A DNA stretch of 64,000 bases from Archegozetes longisetosus. Its lineage: Eukaryota; Arthropoda; Arachnida; Sarcoptiformes; Trhypochthoniidae. The stretch is taken from the NCBI GenBank assembly GCA_018873245.2, contig JAEMBT020000007.1, positions 8,935,129 to 8,999,128 of the forward strand, read 5' to 3'. The notes below the pieces were generated by a model. It was not told where the DNA came from. It did no database searches and saw nothing but the letters and a program-made list of their open reading frames with translations. How positions within the stretch are numbered: position 1 is the stretch's first letter; each line of letters opens with the position of its first letter. Positions 48,749-61,381 of this stretch are shown piece by piece. Made by a program: the position numbers and the translations under genes.

Positions 48749-50619
48749 ATCAAATGCAAGAATTCATATCATGTTTTACATCATTCTATGGGATATTAGA
48801 TAAAGTTTTAGGTATCTTATATTACTGTCTAATAAGATTAAAATCCAAAGTTTTAATAAGAAAAGTCTGACCAAAAAACTTGGATTGAGTGAAAAAGTGA
48901 AACCTAGTTTTAAACTTTTTTGGTCATATATAGTTTATGGAAGATTAAAGTTTTATAATAGTATTGCTGGTGAAGTATTAATAAGCAAACTAGAGTTGAA
49001 AAAAGAAAAAGACAATCATCCAATTGGAGGTCTTATTGAGAAACTAAGAACTAGTTAAATAAGTAACTTGAAAATGATAATTGCTCCAAATCTAAAAGTC
49101 TAAACAGGAATGATAATGGATTTCTAGAAGCTTTGTAACAATTTATGCTTAAGTTGCTTGTATTGTATAATTTATCATCTCAATTTCTAATTGTAAGCTC
49201 AAAATAAATTGATAATAACAACTCAATTAAAAAATATATCTTTTCATTCTTATCTTTCTTCGAGTATTGATTCTATAATAATAAACAATTTTCATGTGAC
49301 ACATCAAATGTAATAATTATATATTAGCTGAGTATTACTATGAATGACTTAATTCTAGTTGAAGAATAGTAGGAATTGTATTGTCGGAAGAATTTGTTCA
49401 TACGAACAATTGAACTTGAAACAATTGAATGAAGTTGTTTACAAAAATTTGATTCCATGGTTTGAATGCTTGTTTCGATTCCGTCAAATGCTCAAACAAA
49501 CTGCCTAATCAAAGCTTAATGCTATCAAATTATCTAAAATAACTTCAATACAAATATAGATAACTTTGATTGCATTCATATGAATTGTGCAAAATTGGAA
49601 ACAAATAGGAAAATTAAATTAAATCAATAACTGAAGAGTATGGGAAAAAGGTACAAAGGGATAATAAACAGGATATAAAATACTATTAGAATCTATAAAT
49701 GGATGGTAATTGGAACATATTTGTGTAATTAGTATTGTATTATAGTAATGGATTGAACAATTAGAAGCAAACTGAAATGTTTATTAAAATTAAATCATGA
49801 GGGATACCAGTGAACGTATTCATAAAAGCTATAGTGGATGGAGGCTTGTGATCAGTCTTTAGATAGAATCAGTTAACTTTGTCTACCCTTATAGTTATTT
49901 TAGAATTGCTGCTTCCCACATCACCTAAACTTCTCTATCAATCTTTCCAAAAGGTCATCAACTTTAGGGCACAGTGGATCAAAAGTGTGCCATTTCATTA
50001 GAAATTCAAACAAACATGCAAACTAAATAATTAGTAAATTTTACCTTTTTTTTCGTCGCATCCATTGCTTAAACTTGACTCTCGATTAGGTGTCAAATTA
50101 TAGCACAGCTTATGAGCCATAACTAGTGGCAAAGAGTGCATCATTTCGAAAATATATTGAATTTTTTTCACAAATCTCTGACTATGTCTTAAGTAGTCTT
50201 ATGAGTTTTTGACGAAAGTTTCAAAATTTGAGTTACATAAAAAAGTTATTCTCTGTTGAGATGACTTGTAGGAAATGGCACAAAAGTAAAGAATAAGTAC
50301 AAGGATTAGGCATAGAATGTTGAGAATAATTTATAACACATTAAGAAATGTCAGGGCATGTCTGGTTAATATCAGCATCTGTTCTTCTAGCAAATCCACA
50401 TGTTTAATTTAAGAAAAAGACACGAACCACTCCAACAGCTAATATCTAGGATAAACATTTGCTTAACTTAAAGTCAAGACTGGACTAGAAATAATTACCA
50501 AAATAAGCATCGCTTCGGCTAAATGTCAAATAATTGTGAAGCCCTCCAGCAAAGTTACATTCGTTGGTATCTCATTCTGTTACGAACTACTGTATTCAGT
50601 GCATAACCTCTCACTCTAA

Positions 50620-50654
50620 TGTGTGTGTGTGTTGTGTCTGTGTGTGTATCAGTC

Positions 50655-50710
<56 letters not shown>

Positions 50711-50711
50711 T
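50620..50711. repeat. Compound (GT)n/(GA)n microsatellite
   Basis: Interrupted GT units at about 50620-50662 are followed by about 24 GA units from 50663, with a GGGA interruption near 50702. Confidence 0.95.
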
Positions 50712-50734
50712 CTGTGACGACTGGTCCAACTTAC

Positions 50735-51025
50735 ATCCAGATGTATAGTACATTCGCTCACTCAACACATATGCATTATTACAAAATAGCGTCTGTTTAG
50801 CGGCACACCTGCGAAGCAGCTGTAATATAACATATTTAGTTTCGCTGGACTTGAGCTTTTTTAACGTACTTTCGATTTCTGATTCTCCCACTATTGCTAT
50901 TGAATCGGACACATGAATAGGTTGGGAACGAGCGTTCATTGGCACTCGATTCAGGGGTTTATAGACCTTATTGACACTTTTATTTACAATGTAATCAATG
51001 CATTTGTGATTATCAATACAATATC
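50735..51025 (-). other. GC-richer open block ending in a splice donor, unassigned
   Basis: A minus-strand frame stays open for about 97 codons and ends TCTGGAT|GTAAGTTGG, a strong donor, in phase 1. The last 70 residues look most protein-like (SQPIHVSDSIAIVGESEIES, TKYVILQLLRRCAAKQTLF, YVLSERMYYTSG). A possible AATAAG acceptor precedes VYKPLNRVPMNARS at about 50970. No family recognised. The donor context GTAAGTTGG is the same as that of the block at 48469. Confidence 0.35.
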
Positions 51026-52570
51026 TATACTTTCTTTATTAATTCAAACACTCTTCGGTCAGCTTTCTTTTCCTTCTGATAAGTTTGCCAATAAATTATA
51101 TTTACGATAGAAATAGATTTGAAATTTTCAGTATTTCAGACAATAATGCTTCAATTTGGTTACAATAGCTGAAGGAAGTGTTGAAGTTGATAAAATAGCA
51201 GACATCGTGACACTAAGTTTTTTAATGTTTTCTTATCCTATTCTATTTGAATGCTCTGATACATATAAAAAGTACAGTTTTCATATCAAATCTCATTCAA
51301 ATTATTCTAATCGCTTTATGTGAGCTGAGCTTTCATTAACTTTTATTTTTTTAACGATAAAAAATATAGAATAATTATATCGATCACAAATAAATTTTTA
51401 TTAGAAGAATCATATTTGATGTGAGACTTGATGCTCGTGTTTCCACATTTCGCAAAGCTATCCATTATCTGACAGTTCGAAACTAATGTCTCCTTCAAAT
51501 CAATAATGTTTTGCATCAGAATGTTAAACTGGAATTGGATTTTAATTTATATGCACAGCTTGTTAGTGATAGTTTGTAGCTTAGACTTATGTATTGCAGA
51601 AGAAGAATGTATTGCTTGAGAAGAATAGCAAACTTGGCAAAAGTCAATCGCTTTCTAAGTGATGGCAACACAAATATTTCAATCTTATTCCTTCTAACCC
51701 TTTGCGTAACATCTGTTCCAAATTAATTACACGCAAATATGCATTTTTGCGCATTTTTTATTTAGTATTTAGCCAAATACAACAATACAAGCTTCTTAAG
51801 CTTCTTCCGACACCTAAAGTTCGCTCTTTCAGATCACAGTCTAAAGTTCAAGATTTTAGGTCAAGTCTGGAAAGTCTACCGTTAGAAAGTGTGATCATTA
51901 GACTAGAGTGGAGGCTGTGATGAAATTTGTAAAAATAAGAGGGAGAGGAGGGGAGAGAGAAGTAACAGTAAATGTACAGTAAGTCGTGCACCAATACAAC
52001 ACCTAAATGTCAGCCAAATCATGTCTTACATCTGTTGAGCGAATAAAAATAGAGTCTAGACTCCACACAATGCCTCGATAACTAAAGAATTTTGTGAAAA
52101 CTTCAAAATTGTTCAAAATATAAGTATTAGAAAACGTTGAGATGCGCTCAAAATATAGGTATTAGTCCTCCGGCGAGTATTGCATTATTCCTATTTGCAT
52201 AACATAAGTCAAACCGTATAGAGTTATTATTTATGAATTGAACCTAATCTTAATCAAACTGTTCAATTCAATAATATGATACTATACGAAAACAGCGGTC
52301 AAAGGCGTAAAGAAAGCCGATATGCTTGAAACGATAGCTGTCTCGGAGAAGAGGAAGAATGCACTAAATTTAGCAGCAAATTGAATGAGTTGCAAACAAA
52401 AAGGGTACCTCATCAGTAGACTTTAAAGACATATTATGTAGATTTAAGACAGTAATATTTTTGTCTTTCAAGTTATTCATTCATCTTCAATACGTATTTA
52501 TGCATAAGTAGTTACAGTAAACCTATTAGACAAGAATAAGAGGCATAACAAAATCCGTCTTTACTATAGG

Positions 52571-52658
52571 GATAGTTTGGCATTACTGATGGTTTGGCAC
52601 TACTGATGGTTTGGCATTACTGATGGTTTGGCATTACTGATGGTTTGGCATTACTGAT
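52571..52658. repeat. 17-base tandem repeat, five units
   Basis: Five head-to-tail units of GATGGTTTGGCATTACT from 52571 to 52655, then a partial GAT. Unit 1 has GATAG and unit 2 has GCACTACT; units 3-5 are identical, which indicates recent expansion. Confidence 0.95.
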
Positions 52659-55600
52659 ACTGAAGGGTTCTCCTAATTGCCTTTTTTGTAACAAATAGAC
52701 ATTCACCATATGTTATGCATCTGTATTACCAAATATTGCGCAAACTTTTAAACTTCACAACAATAGTTTCCAAATTTCAAATTATTCATTAGTAATCCAT
52801 ATAAATAAGCAAAAGTATTGAATTAATTCAGCATTTTCGATAGCACTTTTATTTGTCGCTTAGATTATTGAATTTATTCGCACTAAAACATTTCAGATAA
52901 TAACTAAGAAGGTATACGACCTGAATGTTCCATCAATAATTGAATTGACAAAGCAATTAATTATTGATTAGATAAGACTAGTGAAAAATGACCCAAATGT
53001 AAGTATTGTTATTTTCATTGAAAACAATTTGAGCCAGTTGTTTGAGTTGATTAACCAGATCAAGTTAATTAAGATGAAAGTTGAAAAGCCTTTGATTGAA
53101 TCAACCGATTGAAACGATAAAATATGTTTATTGTTAATGCAAAACACGTATTAATACATCTGCTCAGATTGTTATTTAGGAAACGATAGGTAGTTGTCAA
53201 ATTTAAAACAATCTGTTTTAGAACCATGACATAAATATTAAAACACAACTACTAAGTTATAATAGTTTCAGGCTTAAATCCCCTTGACAATTGTCCAAAG
53301 GGTTCAAAGCAGATGATTTTGTGAAACGTTTAGGCAGTTCATTGACATGAATGCCATATCCCGAAATGTGACTCTCCAGCAAAACATGCTTTCTCTTAAA
53401 ATTGCATTTCAAAATTCAATTCAACCAAACTTTAATTGCTAGTCAAATCTTAAGCTAATTCATCATTAATCACAATTAAGTTTATATCGAGTTTGTTTTA
53501 ATTGATTATTCTGTAAATTTTGAAAGACTTAAAGCTTTTTAAACAAATTCTTGGTATTTGTGGTAAGTTTTTGCAGTAAGTAATAAATGGAAACTTATTG
53601 TTAATTTGAATATCAGTGATAGAATGCAGATAGACCTTAACCGATAATTCTTAGTGATATATCACGAACAAAGTGTTGCAGTGACTCCTTGTATAACAGA
53701 AGTTAGAGAATTAGTGTAATGAACAACAGAATACTTGCATTTAAGCGAATGATATAAAACAGACCAATATTAGGAAACTTCGAATTAACAGAATTAGTTT
53801 TATCATCAAAACTTTTCAGATCATGCTCATTAAAATTCATTTTTTAGCATCAAATAGAAAACTCGCTATTTCTTATTACATTTAGTATCAATAAATTGTT
53901 CAAAATATAAGCTCAATAGAAATTCATTTCTATTACTCAATCCATTTAACTGATGGAAAAACATCAGACTTTCTTTTATTACGTTATGCATCTCTCATAA
54001 GAATTGATAGAATGCAGAATTTAAGTATTGCTAAGCAAATTACCTAGAAATAAATCGGTAATAAGTTTAGGGAATAGCAAAGTTTTGATTTGGTCAATTG
54101 AGAATTAGGTAGGATTTGGTATAACCGAGAAGAAGAGAACTGTTTAGAGCTCGCTCAAAGTTCATTAGAGACGTTTTAATTTAAAATGTGGAATAACTGT
54201 TTACATACTGAACACAATTCTATTAGATGTTTTTTGAAGAATCATCTAAACTTTTAAGTTGATTAAATACGGGTTTGTATTGATATAGGGGTTTATAAAA
54301 TATTTTATATAAGGGAATAAAGTGAAAATGATGGTTAAATTCTATCTTTTGTCCCCTATAATCACATCCAACACATTTTAAACTCAATCAATTCACTGAA
54401 ATATTTACAAAGTTTACTTTTCCAGAATCTAATTTTTACACTGTCAATAAAAATAAGTATCTTATCTAAAAATAAACTTTTCTTACTAGAACGCCATCAG
54501 CTCAAATAATAAGTTCATTAAAGGTAATTATGTCTGATTTTGATCAGTTCGATGTGAAAAAAAGATATCTCCAAATGAATACAAGTGAAAATATTAGTAA
54601 TGTTTTAAGAAAATAAGTGTTTGATTTGTGTAAATGGCAAATATGTTGATGGTATAGAGAAATGTGATGTATTTATTTGGCTGGATTGGCAATAGCTAGA
54701 ATGTAGCGAATAGCTCAAACCTCATCACTTGCATGCACTTGTTCTATAGTCAATGGTTTTGGTCGCAGATGTGCACACATTTTTGCCTTCTCTTACTTTT
54801 TCGTCTTGTTAGGCGTTGCTATTATAAGGAAACAGCTGCACGGGTTTACTCTGCTTTGAAAGGGCGATATTAGTGGCATATGTACCACATGGAGCCTTAT
54901 TTTTTGCTCTAATACAATCTCTATGATGCAGAGTTGGCCATTCTGAACAAGTGCAACTGTGACCAAGAAAGCAATACAGATGAGCGATTTCTATTTCTAT
55001 TCATGCTACCATTTGCCAAAACGGCCAACACACCAAATTTAATTCCCAAAACTACTAACAAACATATATTCCACTTCAAATCTTGCCAAACCTTTATTGC
55101 CACGTAATTTCAATATCTATGTCAAACTCTACTCTCAATTAGTCGCTTATTTTTTCCTAAATTGCCTTTTTTGCTCATTGAACATATTTAATGAAAAATC
55201 CAGAATTTAATCAGAATTTGTATTACTCGAAATAGACTGAAGGGCTCAACTAGAATCGAGCTATTTGTTAGACCTAACCTAAAAGAAAAATTGCACTTCC
55301 TCGCAAGGCTTTTCCTACTCGACAAAATAGCAATCAATCTTTAAGGCTTAATCTTAATTTTTATGCAAACATCTGAATTTTAACAAACGATTCTGAATGC
55401 TTAAAACATTTGAAAACTCGGTCGTTAGTATCTAGTTTATGACTAAGTTTTTCAATAAACTTGATTAAACTCTTATCATGATCATTATAAGTCAAATTTT
55501 ATGAATTTCGGAGACCCAAACAACGGTTAATTATTACTGAAGGCAGTGCCGTAACCAAAAGATTGAACTTAGTGGAGCTCGGACCCCTCAGCCCTATAGC

Positions 55601-57846
55601 TTGCTACAATCATGATTAACACGATTCTCTGTGGTTCTTCCAAATGTTTAAATAAATTTTGTGTTTATACATTTTGCATAACCTCAAGGAAAATCTACTT
55701 ATGAGATAAACAATCTAAACGTAGAAATTAATAAAAAACTTCTTGAATCAAGAGTTTTCAGTTTGATTAGTCTCGGATCGAATTTTATTATCTTGAAGTT
55801 TCAACATTGGAACTAACCTTGAATTAAGTCCTAATCGGAAGTCTAATTCTAGTAACAACAGAATGTATTTTAGGAATAATATCAGAATTGATTTGAGAAA
55901 TAAAAGATATGATAGGAAACAGATATTTAGAATAAACATTGTTGATGTTATGGCTAATTACTGTTCTAATGCATATTGTATTCATTCACTGAACACATGT
56001 GTCATTGTACTCTTTCTATATATACCAAATTAATTTAGTTTTAAACCTCTTCTTCGATTATTTCATTCTAATTAGACTGAAGTTCATTTATTTCTCAGTC
56101 AGTTTAGACGTCATTCCAGATAATGACAGACTGCGAAGAATTGTCCGGGCGTTAAATAGAAGCGATAACACCTCAAATGAGTCCAAAGTGCTTCTAATAC
56201 AACCAAAATGATATCATATATAAGAAAGATTTGTTTCAGTGGTTTCAACTATATTTATATGAATTTATTATATAATATATAGTTAAAAACGACCGAAATA
56301 AATACGAGATAATTGCATCCAAATAGAGTAGAATGAGCTTAAAGAAAGCATAGAAATTGTACAGTTTTAGATGTTTTGAGTAAATTTGGTGGCATCTCTC
56401 TTATCATTCAAACCTCTATTAGTGATGCAGTCCATATCAATTCTAATTTTCAAAATGCTTTTACTTCTAAATTTAATTGTAAACTTTCTCCAAATCTATT
56501 TTAGTTTTTTATTCGAAAGTTTGCTTAACAAAATTTGCAAACTTTTTAAATTTAATCTTAAAATATATCTTTTTGCCCTAAAGAAAAGTCTGTTGAAATA
56601 ACTAAAAATTTTGAAAATAATACTAATTTTTTTTATGAGACGTGATACTACCTAAAAATGCAAATATCTCAAGTCATTTATATTGTTTGCCTTTCATATT
56701 GAGAAAAAACAGATATTAACCGATAGGATGTATAGTCCAGAGAAGTAAGAGCCCCAACAATCAAACTGATTCCTTCCGACTAAAACTAAAGTGAAGGTTT
56801 TTGTAGAAATCAGTTTCCATAAGCTATCCATAAATGAATCCATTTTTCCAATAAGAATACAACACGAATTGACGTAAGAATTGATTGATTTTTGATGAAA
56901 GAAACAAATTTGATAGTAAAATAAAATTTAATATAATGTGAAGTTTAGTCTGAGTTATATTCGTGAGCCAGAACAAAGAATAATTGGCGAGAAAAAGATT
57001 GAACTCATTGCACAGTTACTTGAAATGAGCAATAGTTTAGGTCAATTGTTATTATAGCGTCATTTTAATTATCTTTTATATTGCAAACGTAATTGAGGTC
57101 AAAGTTATTATTGCTATAACCAGTGTCGTAGTTCGACCGAATCACATTCTGTGGTACCAAAATTTAATATTTGAGTGAAAATACCATAAATTTGTAACTA
57201 TTGCTTATTATATGCATAAACTGATCTACCACTATAACATTAGATAGATTGCGAGAATCTGGATATTTGGATACTTGAAAAATGTTTAGTAGGACTGGTT
57301 CTATTTATAGTTTCGGCAGTAGTGACCAGACTTAGATTTATAGCTAAGAGTGAGTTGTAGTAGAGGTAGTGTAATAGGAACTTATTTGAAGTGCAGTTAT
57401 TTTGTAAGACCAAAGCTGCAATTCTGGTATAAGTTCTTTCGTCAATAAGCTATATTCAGGGCAATCATTAGATTAAAATGATTTTTATTTGAAAAAAATG
57501 TTGAATTATTAAAATGGTAACTTTGGCAACGCTTGTTTTGGTAAATTTCTGAAAATAATCAATTTTATTTTCTGGTAGAAATTAATGATCAATAAATGCA
57601 GTGAAAGTGCTTTTGTTTCAGTCATAGTCAATGAGAGCGGAATATGTAATTAAAAAAAGAAACTCTATTTGTTGAGTGTATAAACAGAAGATTTAGTAAG
57701 AATCAATAGAAATTATATGATTTGTAGAGAAATAAGAGGTGCTTAGAAGTGGTATGGAGCGGTTAGTTAAGCTTAAAAAGTTGGGCTATACCTGAAGAAG
57801 CGTCAGCTGAAGCGATTCCCCTAATCAAGCTCAAACTTACTACATC

Positions 57847-57921
57847 CTAACTCAATATATTCTAACTCAATACATCCTAACCCAATACATTCTAACCCAA
57901 TACATCCTAGCTGAACACAAC
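57847..57921. repeat. 15-base tandem repeat, five units
   Basis: Units of CTAACCCAATACATC with alternating endings: CTAACTCAATATATT, CTAACTCAATACATC, CTAACCCAATACATT, CTAACCCAATACATC and a diverged CTAGCTGAACACAAC. Confidence 0.9.
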
Positions 57922-58140
57922 ATCAAAAGAATATTATTTTCAAACCTAAGAGCGTTGTTGCACATGACAATCATCAATAAATTCCCATATACTGTAATGC
58001 CATAATGCCATTACACATGTGCTTCTTTACACACAAAACACTCTTATTAGGAATTGCGAACTACATTAGAATTCATTTGTAGATAAATGTTCTTTCATAC
58101 ATCAAATAAGTTTATAATGCAGATTAGCTATTCTTACCTA

Positions 58141-58382
58141 TAGCTGCTTGTCTACTTCAAATATTCATCCTACATAGCAACTACTAAATTGCTGTTTCTA
58201 TATCTACCTCTCTGTCATCTCCATCCGTTTTTGCATAATTTTCTTTTTAATTTGCTTCCATTTCTAGGTTAAGTATTATATAAGTTTTGTAATATCTCTT
58301 ATATTATGATCTGATGGAAAGCATGCTATGACAAGGCATCGCTTCTGGTTGCTGTCAATGATTATCAAGTTTAGTAGTATAT
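58141..58382 (+). mobile_element. MITE candidate, copy D
   Basis: The right half matches the other copies well (ATCTGATGGAAAGCATGCTA, CATCGCTTCTGGTTGCTGTC, ATGATTATCAAGTTTAGTAG). The left half is more diverged but keeps TAGCAAC at 58175 and GCTGTTTCTATATCTACCTC. The left terminal repeat is not clearly preserved, so the start is approximate. Confidence 0.55.
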
Positions 58383-60022
58383 ACCAATCTAACAAATTTG
58401 GAGTTTGTAGAAACCTGTGGCGAGCATTGAATCACACAATATTTCATTTTAATGAATAATGCTTATTGGTTAGAAGTAGGTTTCATTAATTCAGTATATC
58501 ATAAATTGATTGGAGATAACCAAATAATTGATAGAGTGCTTATAAGAAACTAATTTTCTTTCTCTATCTCTTATTCCAAAACTAATATCTACTTATTCTA
58601 CAACTAATTCAAACTTAACCATTTACGACTTATGTTTGATAGTTTGGTATAATTCAAAGGAAACATTTGATCTGATATTGCGTTCATTCGAACTACTAAT
58701 ACAAGTGAACAACTACTAATACCAGTGAAGAACTGCATATTTTCAGTACCAAACGTGGGTTTATTGCAGTTGTGAAAGTCTGGAGATAAAAGACAGATGT
58801 AGTGGATGAATGAATGGGTGCAAAAATCGAAATTAATTCCGCCTAATATGATCACGCAATTGGATTACTCTTTGGACAGTCTTTTGTCACACATACTACA
58901 AGTTATATAGTTATCGGTCAGAATAATTGCTTTCTTTAAACTTGTGGGAATCAACACAACTTACTCAATGTTGTTTAGATAATTTTTAATAAAAACACAA
59001 TATTCTAATCACAATATTCGTCAAACAATTATTATCTATATTGTTAGGGAACTGAACACATTTTTGAAAATATATCAACTCATTATGTACCACGTTAATG
59101 GAGGGTCACCGCAAAAGCGGTATCTCTTATGTAGTTTCAGTCAGAGATAACACTTTAAGGTACTCACCTGACGTTATGTTCACGTTCGATAGAAACTATA
59201 GAAAACTAGGTCTTATTTATTGCTTTCTACTGCAATCATTCACAAGACTTTCTAATACATCCGTGAAGCCCGGATAAGCCATCAATGTTCCATGCACTTA
59301 AAGGTTTGGTGAATAAATGTGAGTCCAAAATCAAATATTAAATGAAAAACTTGTTTTTAAAAAATGTTTTTAGGCATTTGTTGCACTATTTGATGAATGA
59401 ATTGATTTTGAATGAAACACAATTAAGTACAAGTGAAATGCATGATGCGTAAAATCATATTTGAAAGTAAGAAACTTCAAGCAAGTTAGTGAAAGTATGA
59501 ATCCAATTTCGTATAGATATTAGCATTATTGACTTGGACCGTAATACGACACATATTTCATAATATGAATAGCAAAACTAGAAACAAAGTCAAAATTATC
59601 AATAGAATATTCTATAGAGTTCTAAGCTATTGTCATAAACAGGTCATAAAGCACAATATAACACTTATTGAAAAATATTTAATGCAATGGTTGAGTTACT
59701 TCTGAGAATGTGAGAATAGCAAATTCTCTGATACCCTATGCTGTGGTTGTTATCTATCAGACAGAATAAATCTGAAATGATTGGAGAAGTTTAAAAGTAG
59801 CATAAACTCTTCTTACATGTAATGAAAATGTCGGATTGAAAAAGTGAAATAATTTAGGCTTATTTTCGCATCTTAGAGAGGAAGGCAGATTAATTCAGGT
59901 TAAATAGATATAATATGCTATTATTATTGTGAAACTAGTCTAATTGAAAGGCTTTGTAGAGAAGCTTTTTCAAATTGTAAGTATCTTTCAACTATTGTTT
60001 GATCTACAATCAACTTTATTAC

Positions 60023-60195
60023 CTGCCAGCTAACACTGCCAACACTTATTTCTAACGATGCAAACTTTTCGTTAAGCTGGCATCCACAAGTCAAAGATAT
60101 GCTCCTCTTTTCCTATTAATCGACACATAACAGAAGCTATAGTGACGGTCCTGTTGCCACTCGATAAGAGGTCGGCCTCGAGCATGGCTTTTATA
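60023..60195 (-). promoter_or_regulatory. Candidate minus-strand TATA promoter and non-coding first exon
   Basis: TATAAAAG on the minus strand at 60188-60195 is followed by a GC-richer stretch (GAGGCCGACCTCTTATCGAG) and, about 165 bases on, by GCTGGCAG|GTAATA, a plausible splice donor at 60022. No open frame of note spans it. A transcript would run towards the ETO/Nervy gene, 15 kb away. Speculative. Confidence 0.25.
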
Positions 60196-61291
60196 CGATA
60201 AGAGTAATATTGCTTATACTCAGTGTCAATGTTATATATAGTATATTTCATTCAAAAACACTACAGCTCTGATCCCACCGATACCTAACTGATCCCAACT
60301 TACGTTTATTATACACATTCAATACTTTCTATAGCTAATGGATTTTTCTTCTAATTAATTGTTTCACTTTCTTCTCCTTCCCTTTTTTCTTCACTATTCT
60401 TTTATGGTAAAATCATCACTTTCTAACTATTATTTGAAGATTTACGAATCAATTATATAAATATACTTACGCTTAATCCCTATTACTTTTCATAGAATGC
60501 TTGAACCCTTAAGAAGAGCTACAATCTTTATCTCAAATGTGCCTCACTTTACTCAATATGCATTCTATGATTTGTGAAAAATCATAATTCAATTTGTGAT
60601 AATTCTACTTTTTGGTTTGAAGCAAGTTTGATCATATTTTTTCACTAATTATTTATAGACACAAATAACAATATATAAATCTGAAACGCTCTCATTTTCT
60701 ATAACCCTTTAAGCAAGACTTATATCGAGCGTTCTCTATAAAACCAATTGCTAGAGTATTTCAAAACTTTCTTCGCTTCAGTCATTTTGATAAAAAAAAT
60801 TATGAATAATAATGTCGATAAGGAATATAAACAAAAGTTGTGTTTAGTTATGATCGCATCACTTGTAACGTTAGTAAATGTTTAATCTCAAGAAATAATC
60901 CCTTTATTGAAGCACAACTTTTGTAAAATTACTCATAAAAGACAAGGTGAATAAAAGTCCAAATAAAGATTTGTAAGGTTAGCTTATCAGTCAATCTAGA
61001 TAGAGTACTTAAAATATGGCTTAATTATCTTATTTAACAGATAGTTTTATGGTCAATACCCGATATTTACTATTCTAGTAGGTAATGGATGGCTCTAATG
61101 CTTCAACTCAGATCTCGGGCTACGTTTACTGGTTTTTAATTAATAATATTGATAAGTTTTAATTTATATCAGACACTGTAATGTTGAGTTTCACAAATAT
61201 TCAAATAGCATTGTTTAGAATATGAGTCAATATTTATTAGGAAGTTAATTGAAATACATATCAAACATAACATTTGCAACAAAAAACTTAT

Positions 61292-61297
61292 TTTATT
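61292..61297 (-). terminator. Candidate polyadenylation signal AATAAA for NGDN
   Basis: AATAAA on the minus strand about 85 bases downstream of the neuroguidin stop codon. Confidence 0.5.
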
Positions 61298-61381
61298 GCT
61301 TAATTAATTTATGAACAAAATGTAAAACTGTGAGGATTTTAGTCATGATTCGCGGATAAAAATTGAACAATTCAAAACTAG

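Larger units (their letters stand above)
44744..61381. other. 16.6 kb gene desert upstream of the ETO/Nervy gene
   Basis: No recognisable protein-coding gene. Contents listed separately are tandem repeats (45238, 52571, 57847), a compound GT/GA microsatellite (50620), a MITE copy (58141), GC-richer blocks with open frames and splice donors (48469-48748, 50735-51025), and minus-strand donor sites at about 59169 and 60022. Further GC-richer patches lie at 47840-48090 and 54680-55110. Developmental regulator genes such as Nervy often have large upstream regulatory regions and distal 5' exons; applying that here is inference. Confidence 0.5.

Noticed and set aside
51733-51756. Near-palindrome around ATGCAT (ACGCAAATATGCATTTTTGCGC)
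   Set aside because: Short, single occurrence, could be an octamer-type site but nothing else supports it.
54921-55103. 60-codon minus-strand frame in a GC-richer patch
   Set aside because: Starts at a non-ATG codon, no splice sites, unremarkable sequence; probably non-coding.
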